From NCBI GenBank assembly GCA_020634815.1, contig JACKBA010000014.1, forward strand, positions 71,918 to 135,917: a stretch of 64,000 nt of DNA, given 5' to 3'. Of this stretch, positions 7,410 to 16,170 are shown piece by piece (position 1 is the first letter of the stretch; each line of letters begins with the position of its first letter). The translations under genes and the position numbers were made by a program. The notes below the pieces were generated by a model that saw only the letters and a list, made by a program, of their open reading frames with translations, ran no database searches and was not told the origin of the DNA. This DNA comes from Caldilineaceae bacterium. GTDB lineage: Bacteria; Chloroflexota; Anaerolineae; Caldilineales; Caldilineaceae.

Positions 7410-8658
7410 CCTCCTCCGTCAGCGTGTGTAGGAAGGCCTCGAGTTGCGCCGCCTCTTCGTCGGTGAGGGCGAGCGGCGTCAGTTCATTGTGGCCTTGGAT
7501 GGCGAAGCCGCCGCTGTTGTAGTGCTGGATGACCTCGGCCAGGGTGGCAAACTGGCCGGTGTGCATGTACGGCCCCGTCTCGGCCACATTGCGCAACGTC
7601 GGCGTCTTCATGCCGCCCAGCAACGTGTCGCTCTCGGTGACCATGAAGCGCAACGCCGTGCACTCGTCAGGGTCGGCGTCGCTGTACGCACCCAGACAGT
7701 TGAACGGATCGGCCTGCACGCGTACCACGCCGTCGATGCGCCCGCGCTGGATCGGCACGTCCGGCGCACCGGGGATGGCCGTATTGTGGAAAGCATCATT
7801 GGTAAAGCGCGGCCCGTTGTGGCAGTTCATGCACTGCCCCTTGCCCATGAAGATCCGCAGCCCCGCCACTTCGTCGGCACTCAGGACGGCCTCGCCCTGC
7901 GGCCGCCCGTCCGCGTCCAGCGACGCCACGTAGCGGTCGAAGCGCGCCGGTTGCGGCACGATCGTGCGTTCGTATGCGGCCAGCACCTTGCCGAGGTTGG
8001 CAAAGACCCGGTTCGCGGCGTCGCGATCCGCCGGCGCCATGCGCTCCCACGCCGCGCTGGCCGCCGGGCTGTCCACCGGGCCGGCATTGCGCGGGAAACG
8101 GCTGCTGTCTGCCAGGTCGGGCAGCGGGTCGAAGAGCGCCTCGTACTCGGCACGATAGTGCTCGGCCAGCAGATGTGCGTAGAGCGTACGGTTGCCGCCA
8201 TGCTCCAGCGGGTTCTCCAGCGGGATCAGCGCTTGCGACCACTGGCTGTCATTCTTGCCGTTCCATGTCTGCCACGGGCTATAGGCCGCGCCGACAAGGC
8301 TCATGGCGTTGAGCGGAATAGTGCCCATGCCCACGCCAAAGGCGCGCCCGTCGGTGAAATGGCGTTCAGGCATGTGGCAGGACGCGCACGACACGGCGCC
8401 GTTGCCGCTGAAGCGAGTGTCGAAGTAGATGCGCTCGCCAAGCGCTGCGGCTGTGGGGTTATCAGCGACGACGTTGGACGGATCGGGCGACAGCGGCTTG
8501 AGCGCGTCGAGCGACAGGCTGTGCAGCACGCGCAATTCGTCCGCGCTCCAGGTCGGTGTTGCCGGGCCGCCGGCGCAGGCGGCAAGCCAGCCAAGCACCA
8601 TTACCCCTATCAACCACCGGCCGGCGCGCATCAAGAAGTCAGATTGGCCTGGTTGCAT
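7405..8658 (-). CDS. Di-heme cytochrome c peroxidase family lipoprotein (CcpA/MauG-like)
   Basis: A 417-residue protein with a lipobox (WLAACAGG) and two c-type heme sites, CASCH and CMNCH, in the usual order for the di-heme peroxidase/MauG family. Family motifs include LGERIYFDTRFSGNGAVSCA, HFTDGRAFGVG, and KTPTLRNVAETGPYMHTG near the end. Family members reduce hydrogen peroxide with electrons from cytochromes, or oxidise protein substrates. The start is uncertain: the ATG at 8658 lies five bases beyond the upstream stop, and an ATG at 8631 would still leave a complete signal peptide. It is downstream of the YtkA/FixH-like gene, probably in one operon. Confidence 0.88.
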   Translation of the reverse strand: MQPGQSDFLMRAGRWLIGVMVLGWLAACAGGPATPTWSADELRVLHSLSLDALKPLSPDPSNVVADNPTAAALGERIYFDTRFSGNGAVSCASCHMPERHFTDGRAFGVGMGTIPLNAMSLVGAAYSPWQTWNGKNDSQWSQALIPLENPLEHGGNRTLYAHLLAEHYRAEYEALFDPLPDLADSSRFPRNAGPVDSPAASAAWERMAPADRDAANRVFANLGKVLAAYERTIVPQPARFDRYVASLDADGRPQGEAVLSADEVAGLRIFMGKGQCMNCHNGPRFTNDAFHNTAIPGAPDVPIQRGRIDGVVRVQADPFNCLGAYSDADPDECTALRFMVTESDTLLGGMKTPTLRNVAETGPYMHTGQFATLAEVIQHYNSGGFAIQGHNELTPLALTDEEAAQLEAFLHTLTEEE

Positions 8659-8662
8659 GTCG

Positions 8663-9115
8663 CTATAGCTTCAAATTGAAGGTGACGCTGTCTTGCTGGC
8701 CGGCCGCGTCGATGACAAAGGTAATCGTCCACCAGCCGCCCATCTGAAACTGCATCCCCTCCACGCGATAGTCGCCGTTGCCCAGCGCTTCGGTGACCTG
8801 GGGCTCGGTGGGCATGCCGTGGTTGTGTTCGGGCATGCCGCCACTCACGGCGATCACCGCATCGTCGACGGGCGCGCCCTCTGGCGTCTCGACGTGCAGC
8901 GTCCATTGGTGGAGTTCGTTGATCGCGATCGGCTCCAGCGCCGGGGTGTAGGTGACCTGGAACAACCCGCCATCGCTGGCCCGTGTCGTGCCGAAATCGG
9001 TATCGGCCGGTGCATTGCTGCTCATCTGCATCGCCGGTGTCGCCGCGCCGCCACAACCGCCAATTGCCGCCACCAACAACAGCAGCACACCAAGCAACAG
9101 GGAATATCGACGCAT
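8663..9115 (-). CDS. YtkA/FixH-like lipoprotein
   Basis: A 150-residue lipoprotein (lipobox IGGC) with one immunoglobulin-like domain of the YtkA/FixH type: INELHQWTLHVETPEGAPVDDA, GGMPEHNHGMPTEPQV, and GDYRVEGMQFQMGGWWTITF. The HNHGMPT stretch, rich in His and Met, resembles copper-handling relatives. These proteins commonly accompany cytochrome oxidase or c-type peroxidase genes, as here, with only four bases separating it from the di-heme peroxidase gene. An AAGGAG site precedes the ATG at 9115. A role in metal delivery or redox maturation is inferred, not shown. Confidence 0.8.
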   Translation of the reverse strand: MRRYSLLLGVLLLLVAAIGGCGGAATPAMQMSSNAPADTDFGTTRASDGGLFQVTYTPALEPIAINELHQWTLHVETPEGAPVDDAVIAVSGGMPEHNHGMPTEPQVTEALGNGDYRVEGMQFQMGGWWTITFVIDAAGQQDSVTFNLKL

Positions 9116-9165
9116 GACGCTCCTTTCTCAACCAGAGTTGCCGTCTCGACTCGTCGATCGTTCAA

Positions 9166-9224
9166 TGAAAAAGCAGGCCGATCTTCGCAGATTTTGCGAG
9201 AATCTGCGAATTTCAGCCTGCTTT
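9166..9224 (-). terminator. Nested-hairpin terminator for the rhodanese gene
   Basis: Outer arms AAAGCAGGC/GCCTGCTTT and inner arms TTCGCAGATT/AATCTGCGAA share one centre. Read on the minus strand, the hairpin ends GCCTGCTTTTTC, so it should end transcription from the rhodanese gene. Confidence 0.75.
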
Positions 9225-9252
9225 GGGTCGGAGCGTATCTGCCGCGGCCGAC

Positions 9253-9717
9253 CTACTGGACGGGGTAGCCCTGCTGCTGCCAGGTCACGATACCGCCCAG
9301 GTCGTAGATCTGGGAATAGCCGGCCTGGTCGAGAATCTGCGCGGCCTGGTTGCTGCGGTTACCGCTGCGACAGTAGACGACGACCGGCTTGTCCTGCGGC
9401 ACTTCGCTCAGGCGCTGGCCCAGGGAGTCGACCGGGATGTTGACCGAGCCGGGAATATGTCCGCTGGCGAACTCCTCGGGCGTACGGACGTCGATCAGGA
9501 TGTGTTCGCTGCCGGACCCAAACTTGCTCTGGTAGTCGGCCGGGGCGATTTTGGTGTTGACCTTTTCGGGCGCGGCGGCAACGGCTGCACCGGCGCTGGC
9601 GGCAGGGGCGGCGGGCGCGGGCGCACCGGCCGAACACGCGCCGATCCCAACGACCAGCCCTGTAACGACGATGGCGAGACCGAGGTAGCGGCGCGCCTGG
9701 GAAAGAACTGTCTGCAT
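9253..9717 (-). CDS. Rhodanese-domain lipoprotein
   Basis: A 154-residue protein with a lipoprotein signal (GIGACSAG), a short Ala/Pro linker and one rhodanese domain. The motifs HILIDVRTPEEFASGHIPGS and VVVYCRSGNRSNQAAQIL carry the catalytic Cys loop, and the end DLGGIVTWQQQGYPV is typical. It would move sulfane sulfur on the outer face of the membrane. The frame is open upstream to 9816, but the signal peptide and the GGAG site point to the ATG at 9717. Confidence 0.9.
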   Translation of the reverse strand: MQTVLSQARRYLGLAIVVTGLVVGIGACSAGAPAPAAPAASAGAAVAAAPEKVNTKIAPADYQSKFGSGSEHILIDVRTPEEFASGHIPGSVNIPVDSLGQRLSEVPQDKPVVVYCRSGNRSNQAAQILDQAGYSQIYDLGGIVTWQQQGYPVQ

Positions 9718-9955
9718 AATCTTGCTCCACTTGCGTGCGTCGGCGACGCAGTTGATAGGGCGGCACGTCTCGAGTCGACACCCGCCGCCACGAAATAGAC
9801 GGTAATCTGCCCCCACTTTACCTCAGATCGCCCGAAATTCAGTCCGCTGCCTTCCTTATCGGCGCAATAAGTATTTGCTTATATGTGCCGAGCTTACGGA
9901 CTCCCGCGCGCCTCGATGGCACAATGCCATGCAGTGATTCAAGTGTGAAGAAAGC

Positions 9956-10147
9956 ATGAGGGATATGGGGCATCCAACGATCCCGCCGGAACGCTACACC
10001 AAGAAGACCTTGCCGTCCAAGCTCTGCCAGGTGTGCGGCCGTCCATTTACCTGGCGCAAGAAATGGGCGCGCGACTGGGATGCGGTGACTGTGTGCAGCG
10101 AACGTTGCCGGCGTCAGAAGCGCCGGCAGCCAGGAGGCGCGGCATGA
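9956..10147 (+). CDS. DUF2256 zinc-ribbon-like protein
   Basis: A 63-residue basic protein with LCQVCGRPFTWRKKW and VCSERCRRQ: a CxxC plus CxxxC arrangement expected to bind zinc. This is the DUF2256 family, known mainly as a small neighbour of photolyase genes. Its TGA overlaps the ATG of the next photolyase-like gene (ATGA, 10144-10147), so the pair is translationally coupled, which argues for a joint function such as DNA binding or cofactor assembly. Confidence 0.9.
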   Translation: MRDMGHPTIPPERYTKKTLPSKLCQVCGRPFTWRKKWARDWDAVTVCSERCRRQKRRQPGGAA

Positions 10148-11463
10148 CCTCGCCTGCCGGCGCCATGACGCGCGACTTCGCCGACCGCAACATGCTGGTC
10201 GCCTATGTGCGGCAAGAGTTCCCCGCGTCCGAGAGCGTCGACGGTCATGTGGCCGGCCAGCGCGGCGGGCGCAAGGCGGCGCTGGCGGCATTGGCGCTGG
10301 TCGACCCCGCCGCCTATGCGCGCACGCGCAACCACCTCGACGGGTCGGTGACGCGCCTGTCGCCCTACGTACGCCACGGCGTGCTGACCCTGGCCGAGGT
10401 GCGGGATGCCGTGCTCGGCACGGTGCGCGACCCGCACGAGGCAGCCCGGCTGCTCACGGAGCTGGGCTGGCGTGACTATTTCCAACGCGCGTACGCGGCA
10501 CTCGGCGACGGCATCTGGCGCGACCAGGAGCCGAACAAGACAGGTTGGCGTGCAGAGGAATATGCCGGCCAACTGCCCGACGATATTGCTCAGGGGACGA
10601 CCGGCCTGGCGTGTATCGACGGATTCAGCGCCGAACTACGCGCGACAGGCTATCTGCACAACCATGCTCGTATGTGGCTGGCCGCCTATATCGTGCACTT
10701 TCGGCGCGTGCGCTGGCAGTCCGGCGCACGCTGGTTTCTGACCCACCTGCTCGACGGAGATCCTGCCAGCAACAACCTTTCCTGGCAGTGGGTGGCGAGC
10801 ACCTTCAGCCACAAGCCCTACATTTTCAACCGCGCCAACCTGGAGAAATACGCCGGCAGCGCCTATTGCCAAAGCTGCCCGCTCCGCGCCGGCTGCCCGC
10901 TCGACGCCAGCTACGAAGCACTGGCAGCGCGGCTCTTTCCCCGCATGTCGGGCGGCGAAGCGGTCGACAGCGGCCCGCTGCCGGCGGTCGACGGCGAGCA
11001 CGGCACGGCGACCGCCCAGGTCCACGGGCAAACGATCGTCTGGGTGCATGGCGACATGCTCAGCCCGCAGAGCGTGGCGTTGCAAGCGCAGCCGGGGGCG
11101 CCGGCCATCTGGGTGTGGGACGACGAACTGCTGGCGGCGCAGCGTATCAGCCTGAAGCGTATCGTGTTTCTATACGAGTGCCTGCTGGAGCTTCCGGTCG
11201 TCATCCGGCGCGGGGACGTTGCGGCCGAAGTACTCGATTTCGCCCGCGCGGCCGGCGCCCGGACGATCGTGACCGCAGCGAGCCCCAGCCCGCGCTTTGC
11301 CACCATCCGGCGCCTGCTGGAGCAGGAGATGCCCGTGGCAGTGCTGCACGAATCACCATTTGCGACCGCCCCGCGCGCGCTCGACCTGCGTCGCTTTTCA
11401 CGGTATTGGCGCAAGGTGGAACGTTCAGTCCTGCCACAGAGCGGGGCGCGTCGTGACGTGTGA
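10144..11463 (+). CDS. Photolyase-family protein with swapped domain order
   Basis: A 439-residue protein. Residues about 40-260 look like the helical FAD-binding domain of photolyases: LDGSVTRLSPYVRHGVL, GYLHNHARMWLAAYIVHF, and LLDGDPASNNLSWQW. A Cys group follows (C242-Q-S-C245, C251). Residues about 295-430 look like the alpha/beta antenna domain that is normally N-terminal: TIVWVHGDMLSP, PAIWVWDDELLAAQ, VVIRRGDVAAEVL, then FSRYWRKVE. So the two domains appear in reverse order. The ATG at 10144 has a strong GGAGG site and overlaps DUF2256. A light-dependent repair or sensing role is likely; substrate unknown. Confidence 0.8.
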   Translation: MTSPAGAMTRDFADRNMLVAYVRQEFPASESVDGHVAGQRGGRKAALAALALVDPAAYARTRNHLDGSVTRLSPYVRHGVLTLAEVRDAVLGTVRDPHEAARLLTELGWRDYFQRAYAALGDGIWRDQEPNKTGWRAEEYAGQLPDDIAQGTTGLACIDGFSAELRATGYLHNHARMWLAAYIVHFRRVRWQSGARWFLTHLLDGDPASNNLSWQWVASTFSHKPYIFNRANLEKYAGSAYCQSCPLRAGCPLDASYEALAARLFPRMSGGEAVDSGPLPAVDGEHGTATAQVHGQTIVWVHGDMLSPQSVALQAQPGAPAIWVWDDELLAAQRISLKRIVFLYECLLELPVVIRRGDVAAEVLDFARAAGARTIVTAASPSPRFATIRRLLEQEMPVAVLHESPFATAPRALDLRRFSRYWRKVERSVLPQSGARRDV

Positions 11464-11469
11464 TAGAAT
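11462..11469 (+). promoter_or_regulatory. Candidate extended -10 promoter for ctaA
   Basis: TGATAGAAT (TGn extended -10) overlaps the stop codon of the photolyase-like gene. A start near 11476 would give a leader of about 125 bases before the ATG at 11602. Confidence 0.35.
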
Positions 11470-11527
11470 GCCGATTAGCCGCACGCTGGCAGCGACGGCT
11501 CAGATCGCATCAACCCGGCCACGGTTG

Positions 11528-11553
11528 CCGGCCCGCCAAAACGTGCGGGCCGG
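11528..11553 (+). repeat. Leader hairpin upstream of ctaA
   Basis: The nine-base arms CCGGCCCGC/GCGGGCCGG close an eight-base loop in the leader of the heme A synthase gene. No T-run follows, so attenuation is not evident. Confidence 0.5.
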
Positions 11554-11601
11554 TGCCATATGCCGGCGACTCACATGAAGCAACAAGGAGTAAGTAGACC
11601 C

Positions 11602-12564
11602 ATGGTTGTCAACCGGCGGTTTGCCCGCTATGCCTGGGGTGTCGTCCTGCTGAACATCGTCGTCATTGTCTGGGGCGCATTCGTACGCGCCACAGGTTCG
11701 GGCGCCGGCTGTGGCGACAATTGGCCGCTCTGCCAGGGTGAGGTCATCCCGCGCCCGGAGAGCATCGAAACCGTCATTGAGTTCTCGCACCGCGTCACCA
11801 GCGGACTGGCGCTGATCGCGGTCGTCGTGCTGCTGATCTGGGCATTCCGTGCGTATCCCAAAGGCAGCGTGGTGCGCAAAGGCGCCGTCGCCTCCATGAT
11901 CTTCATGATTCTTGAGGCGCTCATCGGCGCGGCGCTGGTGTTGCTGGAGTATGTGGCATTCAACGTCTCGGTCGGCCGTGCGATCTGGATGGGCGGCCAC
12001 CTTATCAACACCTTCCTGCTCATGGCGGCGCTGACGCTGACGGCTTGGTGGGGACAGGGCGGCCAACCGCTGCGCCTGCGCAACCAGGGCGCAGTGGGAT
12101 GGACGCTGCTGGGGGCGTTCGTGGGCATGCTCGTGCTGGGCGTGAGCGGCGCCATCACCGCGCTGGGCGACACGCTCGTGCTGACCGGCGGCATCTCGCC
12201 GGCAGAAAATGCGCTCGTCGCCACGCTCGTCGATCTGCGCATTTTCCACCCGTTGATTGCCTTCGTCGTCGGCGCGCTGGTTGGGCTGGCAGCGTGGGTC
12301 GCCATGAAGCAACGGCCGGCTCTAACGACACAGCGCCTTGGACGGGCCATCATTGCCCTGTACGTCGTGCAGTTGTTGGTCGGCTCGCTCAACGTTGCGC
12401 TCAAAGCGCCCGTCTGGCTGCAACTGGTCCACCTGGCCATCACGACGACGATCTGGATCCTGCTGGTCATGTTGGCGGCGGCGGCACTGGCCGCAAGCGA
12501 GCCAGTCTCGCCGCGCAACGCCCCTGCTTCCTCGGCGGCGGAACGAAGGACGGCAACGACCTGA
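11602..12564 (+). CDS. ctaA: Heme A synthase (COX15/CtaA family)
   Basis: A 320-residue membrane protein with eight predicted helices. The first loop VRATGSGAGCGDNWPLCQG carries the Cys pair typical of CtaA, and the conserved His ligands are in EFSHRVTSG, MGGHLINTF, IFHPLIAF and LVHLAITT. The enzyme oxidises heme O to heme A for cytochrome c oxidase. The ATG at 11602 has AAGGAG at 11585-11590. No ctaB (heme O synthase) or oxidase gene is visible next to it. Confidence 0.92.
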   Translation: MVVNRRFARYAWGVVLLNIVVIVWGAFVRATGSGAGCGDNWPLCQGEVIPRPESIETVIEFSHRVTSGLALIAVVVLLIWAFRAYPKGSVVRKGAVASMIFMILEALIGAALVLLEYVAFNVSVGRAIWMGGHLINTFLLMAALTLTAWWGQGGQPLRLRNQGAVGWTLLGAFVGMLVLGVSGAITALGDTLVLTGGISPAENALVATLVDLRIFHPLIAFVVGALVGLAAWVAMKQRPALTTQRLGRAIIALYVVQLLVGSLNVALKAPVWLQLVHLAITTTIWILLVMLAAAALAASEPVSPRNAPASSAAERRTATT

Positions 12565-12602
12565 CGGGTTGTGAGCGCCATTCCAATTCGGCTTTGACGA
12601 TT

Positions 12603-12632
12603 TTGACAGGGTTCGAGGGCTTGATGTATGCT
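12603..12632 (+). promoter_or_regulatory. Near-consensus sigma-70-type promoter
   Basis: TTGACA (12603-12608), an 18-base spacer and TATGCT (12627-12632). It drives no protein gene before the terminator at 12724-12758. Confidence 0.6.
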
Positions 12633-12638
12633 AGGCCC

Positions 12639-12758
12639 ATCAGCCAAACGGCTGCTCCAATCCAACCCATTCCTCATGTCTGTCTGGTCGGCCTTCTCGA
12701 TCCTGCGATGGACAAGCAAGGAAGGTCCCTCCTGGTTTCAGGAGGGACCGTTTTTTTT
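12639..12758 (+). ncRNA. Candidate small RNA of about 120 bases
   Basis: The unit runs from the predicted start downstream of the promoter at 12603-12632 to the T8 of the terminator. A small hairpin CAGCC/GGCTG at 12650-12664 lies near the 5' end. A 27-codon open frame from the ATG at 12677 has no ribosome site and runs through the terminator hairpin, so coding is unlikely. It could instead be a long leader of the small membrane protein gene with an attenuator. I do not recognise a known RNA family. Confidence 0.4.
12724..12758 (+). terminator. Strong intrinsic terminator
   Basis: The ten-base stem GGTCCCTCCT/AGGAGGGACC has a six-base loop and is followed by G and T8. Confidence 0.9.
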
Positions 12759-12910
12759 CTAGCTGACGTTCACCCTACGCATGACACACGAAGCGGACAA
12801 TTCGGACGCCGCACGGTTCATTTCCAGACCACTTTCCGACTGCCGGATTTGGCGGGGACCGGCCGACAGTCTACAATCGTGATCAGGAAATTCGTTCTGA
12901 GAGAGTGATC

Positions 12911-13087
12911 ATGCAGAAAGACATCTTCAGCAATGCAATGCTTGTGTTCGGCGTCGTGACCCTCGCGACCTTTGGCGTGATGGAGCTTACCGGCCTGCAT
13001 GCCGACCCGATCATGCCTGCCTTCTCGGCATTTCTCATCGGCGCCACGGCAGTCCTCGACCGCGTGGGCGTCCGTCGCATGAACTGA
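12911..13087 (+). CDS. Small two-helix membrane protein
   Basis: A 58-residue protein with two hydrophobic stretches (NAMLVFGVVTLATFGVMELT and IMPAFSAFLIGATAVLD). I do not recognise a family. The ATG at 12911 follows a GAGAG stretch; a GTG six bases earlier is in frame. A palindromic terminator 53 bases after the stop supports a real gene. Confidence 0.55.
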   Translation: MQKDIFSNAMLVFGVVTLATFGVMELTGLHADPIMPAFSAFLIGATAVLDRVGVRRMN

Positions 13088-13139
13088 CAGCTGCGGGCAG
13101 CCGTCGATCCATAGCACAAAACTGAATCAGGAAAACAGA

Positions 13140-13167
13140 CAGGGGCGTCGCGATCGCGACGCCCCTG
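13140..13167. terminator. Bidirectional palindromic terminator
   Basis: A perfect 28-base palindrome with the core GCGATCGC lies between the convergent small membrane protein and the 960-residue protein genes. The T-tract is weak. Its core matches that of the palindrome at 1208-1259. Confidence 0.6.
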
Positions 13168-13187
13168 CTATTTCTGTCTCCGTCGGC

Positions 13188-16070
13188 TTATTCGCCGCCG
13201 ACGCAAGCCTGACCGGTGCTCGCCACCGCATCAGCCAGCGCCGCAACCGGGACAACCCTCACGCCGCTGACCAGAACGCCATCGTCCGCCATCCAAAGAT
13301 CGACGCTACCGGCCCCTTCCTCCGGTACGGTGATGAGCGCCGGGCCGCCCTCAAGCGCGGACAGCGCCTGCCAGGTAAAGCCGGGCGTATCGGCAAAGCC
13401 GGTCACTTGCGCTGGTATGCCGGCCTCATCCAGAAAGGCCACGCCATCGATCCCGGCGAAGAGCGCCTGATTGCCCGCCGGCGCGCTCGTACGTTCGCCG
13501 TCGCCATAGGCCGGCGCACAGCCGCAGACCAGCAGTGCGTATTCTCCCGGCAGCAGGTCGGCGGCAAAGCTCAACCGCGGTGCGCCGGCCGGGTCGGCAG
13601 CGAAGGTGTCGGCGAACAGGTCGCCGTCGAGCGAGGCAGGCGTGCGCGCGTCGACACCGGCAGGGCAGTCGCCGAAATCGACGGGCGCCTGCCAGCCGTA
13701 GTTGGCCCACGCGTCGAGACCGGGGACGCTCAGCGCGCCGGCTGCCGCCAGCGTGATGGCCGGCACCTCCGCGGCGCCCGTCTCACTATCCGGCGCCCCC
13801 TCATCGCCACCGGCCAGATCTTCGCTGCCACTTGCCGGCTCTTCGCCATCGCCAGTGTCGCTGCCCGATTCGCTGCTCACGTCGCTGCCGTCGTCGCCAG
13901 ATTCATCCCCGCCGGCCGGCTCCACGACCCAGATTACCTCGAGGCTCGCAGTTTCGCCCTCGCCGTCCTCGGCGGCAATGACCACCGGGTAGGGGCTACC
14001 ATCAGCCGCATCTTCCGCCACGACACCGGCGATCATCTCGTCGGCATAGAGCAGGTCGGGCGGCAGCGCTTCGACCGTGACGGTGATCGGGGCACTGTCC
14101 ACGTCGGTGACGACGACCGGAAGCTCGACAGCATCGCCCACTGTGACGGTGTAGGTCTCCACCAGGTCAATGCGCGGCGCATCGTTGACGGCCTCAACCG
14201 TGACGGTGACCGGTGCAGTGACCTCGCGTGCCAACGCGTCGCTGATGTGAATGGTAAAGACGTCTTCGCCGTTGAAGTCCGGCAGCGGTTCATAGGTGAA
14301 TGCGCCCGTCGTCTCGTCGATGACGGTGATGGCGCCGTGTCCCGGCTCGCTCTCCACGCCAAAGAAGATCTCGGCCCCTTCGACGTGCGTGGCCGCGAGA
14401 ACGGCCTCCAGCGGCGTATCTTCTTGCGTCGTGAACGTGAGTTCGTCGACACGGAACGGGTTCGGATCGAGTTCGGCCGTGATCGTAAAGCTCTGGGTGA
14501 TGGCGACGCCGGCAGCATCGGTCGCCGTTACCACAACCGGGTGTTCGCCTTCATCGTCGGCGCCGGGCGTGCCGGTCAGGACAACGTCGCCGCTGTCGAG
14601 CGTGGTCAGGAGGAGCCAGAGCGGCCGCACCGGCACCTCGACCGTCAGAGTCCCGTTGGCGGTAATGGCAAAGGGCAGCGACTCCACGAGTGGTGCAGCG
14701 GTGACCGCCTCTTCGGTGGCGCCGTCGCCGTTCTCGCCGGTAGTGTCTTCTTCGGCGGCGACGGGGCCAGTCTCGGCCGATTCCGTCTCGGTCGTGCCGG
14801 CTGTCCCCTCAGCAGACGCGCCATCCTCCGTATCCGGTGGCGTCACAGATTCATTCGAGGGTAACGATTCGAGCGCCTCATCGCCCGCAGCGTCCTCGTC
14901 TTCTGTATCGTCATCAGGCGCCCCAGCCAAATCGATCGGCGCAAAGGTCACCGTGTAGGTGTATGGCTGGTTGAGGAAGGCGCCGAGCGGCGGCTCGTCG
15001 CCGAACATCCACGCGGCGGTAGGCACCACCGTCGCCGTCGGCGTGGCAGTGGGTGTCTTGGTAGCCGTCGGCGTCTTTGCAGGCAACGCGGTAGGCGTCG
15101 CTGTCGACGTCGGTGTGGCCGTGTTGGTGGCGGTAGTCTCTTCCGTTGCGGTCGGCTCCGGCGTTGTGGTCGCAGTCGCAGACTCCGTGGCAGTCGGTTC
15201 GCTCGTCGCCGTTGCGGTTGCGTCTTCCGTCGCGGTGGCCGTCTGGGTAGGCGTGGCCGTTGCATCCGGCGTTGCAGACTCGGTGGCCGTTGCGGTCGGT
15301 GTCTCAGTAGCCGCCACAGTGGCCGTCTCGGTGGCCGTCTCAGTGGCCGTTGCGGTCGGCAGTTCAGTTTCGGTGGCGGTCGGTACCGGCGTCAGCGTAG
15401 CGGTGGCCGTTGGCGTCAGGGTTGCCGTTGGCGTCAGCGTAGCCGTCTCCGTCGCCGTGGGCAGGAGCGTGGCTGTCGCCGTCGCCGTCGGGGTCAGTGT
15501 TGCGGTCGGCGTCAACGTAGCCGTCTCGGTGGCCGTAGGCAGGAGCGTTGCCGTCGCTGTCGACGTCGGCAGCAGCGTCGCCGTTGCGGTCGGTATGGGC
15601 GTCCAGGTCGCAGTGGAGACCGGCGTCCACGTTGCGGTGGCGAGCAGCGTCGGCGTCCAGGTCGGCGTCGACGTTGGATTCGATGTGTCGTTGGAGCCGG
15701 ACGGCGACGTTGCTGTGGGTGGCGGCGGCGGCAGCGTGTTGGTCGGCAGCGGCGTCGGTGAAGCGGCGGCGGTGACGAATACCAGGATCGGCGTCGCGCT
15801 TGGCGGCGCCGCGGTCGGCAGCGGCGCCGTCGTGTTGGTCGGCAGGGCCGTGTTGGTGGCCGTCGGCGGTACGGGCGACGGGGTGAAGGTCGGGACCAGC
15901 GTGCGCGTCAGTTCGACCGGCGCTTCGGCGACCGGCGTCGTTTGCGGGCCGGCAAAGAAGGTTGAGCCGATGAAATAGCCGATCCCGAGCAGGACTGCGG
16001 CGCCGCCGACAAAGATGGCCGGCCGCAGCCAACTGGGATAGACAGGCCCATTGCCGCTGTTGTTGTTCAT
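13188..16070 (-). CDS. Large membrane-anchored surface protein, Thr/Pro repeats plus Ig/cadherin-like domains
   Basis: A 960-residue protein. One membrane helix (about residues 18-40) anchors it. Residues about 50-350 are a low-complexity TPTAT/TETAT repeat stretch, probably an extended and perhaps glycosylated stalk. An acidic region follows, then a cadherin/VCBS-like domain near residue 590 (YEPLPDFNGEDVFTIHISD, ending EAVNDAP), another beta domain, an acidic Gly/Ser linker and a C-terminal beta domain of about 160 residues with a few Cys. It starts at an ATG with an AGGAG site. It is probably a cell-surface adhesion or scaffold protein; the ligand is unknown. Confidence 0.75.
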   Translation of the reverse strand: MNNNSGNGPVYPSWLRPAIFVGGAAVLLGIGYFIGSTFFAGPQTTPVAEAPVELTRTLVPTFTPSPVPPTATNTALPTNTTAPLPTAAPPSATPILVFVTAAASPTPLPTNTLPPPPPTATSPSGSNDTSNPTSTPTWTPTLLATATWTPVSTATWTPIPTATATLLPTSTATATLLPTATETATLTPTATLTPTATATATLLPTATETATLTPTATLTPTATATLTPVPTATETELPTATATETATETATVAATETPTATATESATPDATATPTQTATATEDATATATSEPTATESATATTTPEPTATEETTATNTATPTSTATPTALPAKTPTATKTPTATPTATVVPTAAWMFGDEPPLGAFLNQPYTYTVTFAPIDLAGAPDDDTEDEDAAGDEALESLPSNESVTPPDTEDGASAEGTAGTTETESAETGPVAAEEDTTGENGDGATEEAVTAAPLVESLPFAITANGTLTVEVPVRPLWLLLTTLDSGDVVLTGTPGADDEGEHPVVVTATDAAGVAITQSFTITAELDPNPFRVDELTFTTQEDTPLEAVLAATHVEGAEIFFGVESEPGHGAITVIDETTGAFTYEPLPDFNGEDVFTIHISDALAREVTAPVTVTVEAVNDAPRIDLVETYTVTVGDAVELPVVVTDVDSAPITVTVEALPPDLLYADEMIAGVVAEDAADGSPYPVVIAAEDGEGETASLEVIWVVEPAGGDESGDDGSDVSSESGSDTGDGEEPASGSEDLAGGDEGAPDSETGAAEVPAITLAAAGALSVPGLDAWANYGWQAPVDFGDCPAGVDARTPASLDGDLFADTFAADPAGAPRLSFAADLLPGEYALLVCGCAPAYGDGERTSAPAGNQALFAGIDGVAFLDEAGIPAQVTGFADTPGFTWQALSALEGGPALITVPEEGAGSVDLWMADDGVLVSGVRVVPVAALADAVASTGQACVGGE
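15030..15930 (-). repeat. Low-complexity Thr/Pro coding repeat
   Basis: A degenerate repeat built from short Thr-Ala-Thr and Thr-Pro units inside the 960-residue protein. It is prone to slippage, so length may vary between strains or be misassembled. Confidence 0.8.
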
Positions 16071-16170
16071 ACCTCACTCCTGGTTCAATCCGAGACGTTT
16101 GTAATACTTCTGACGCACTTCGAGCGCCGGCAGTTCCCGCCGCCCGCCGATTTATGTCATATCGCCAGTC

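Larger units (their letters stand above)
12565..12910. other. 346-base gap with a promoter-terminator unit
   Basis: The gap contains no convincing protein gene. It holds a near-consensus promoter at 12603-12632 and a strong terminator at 12724-12758, so it can make a transcript of about 120 bases (see the candidate ncRNA). Confidence 0.6.

Noticed and set aside
12677..12760. 27-codon leader peptide with three Trp codons overlapping the terminator
   Set aside because: No ribosome site and no trp genes downstream; frame runs through a stable hairpin.
15030..15930. Thr/Pro stretch as a separate gene or frameshifted region
   Set aside because: The frame is continuous in the 960-residue protein and the repeat is in-frame on both sides.
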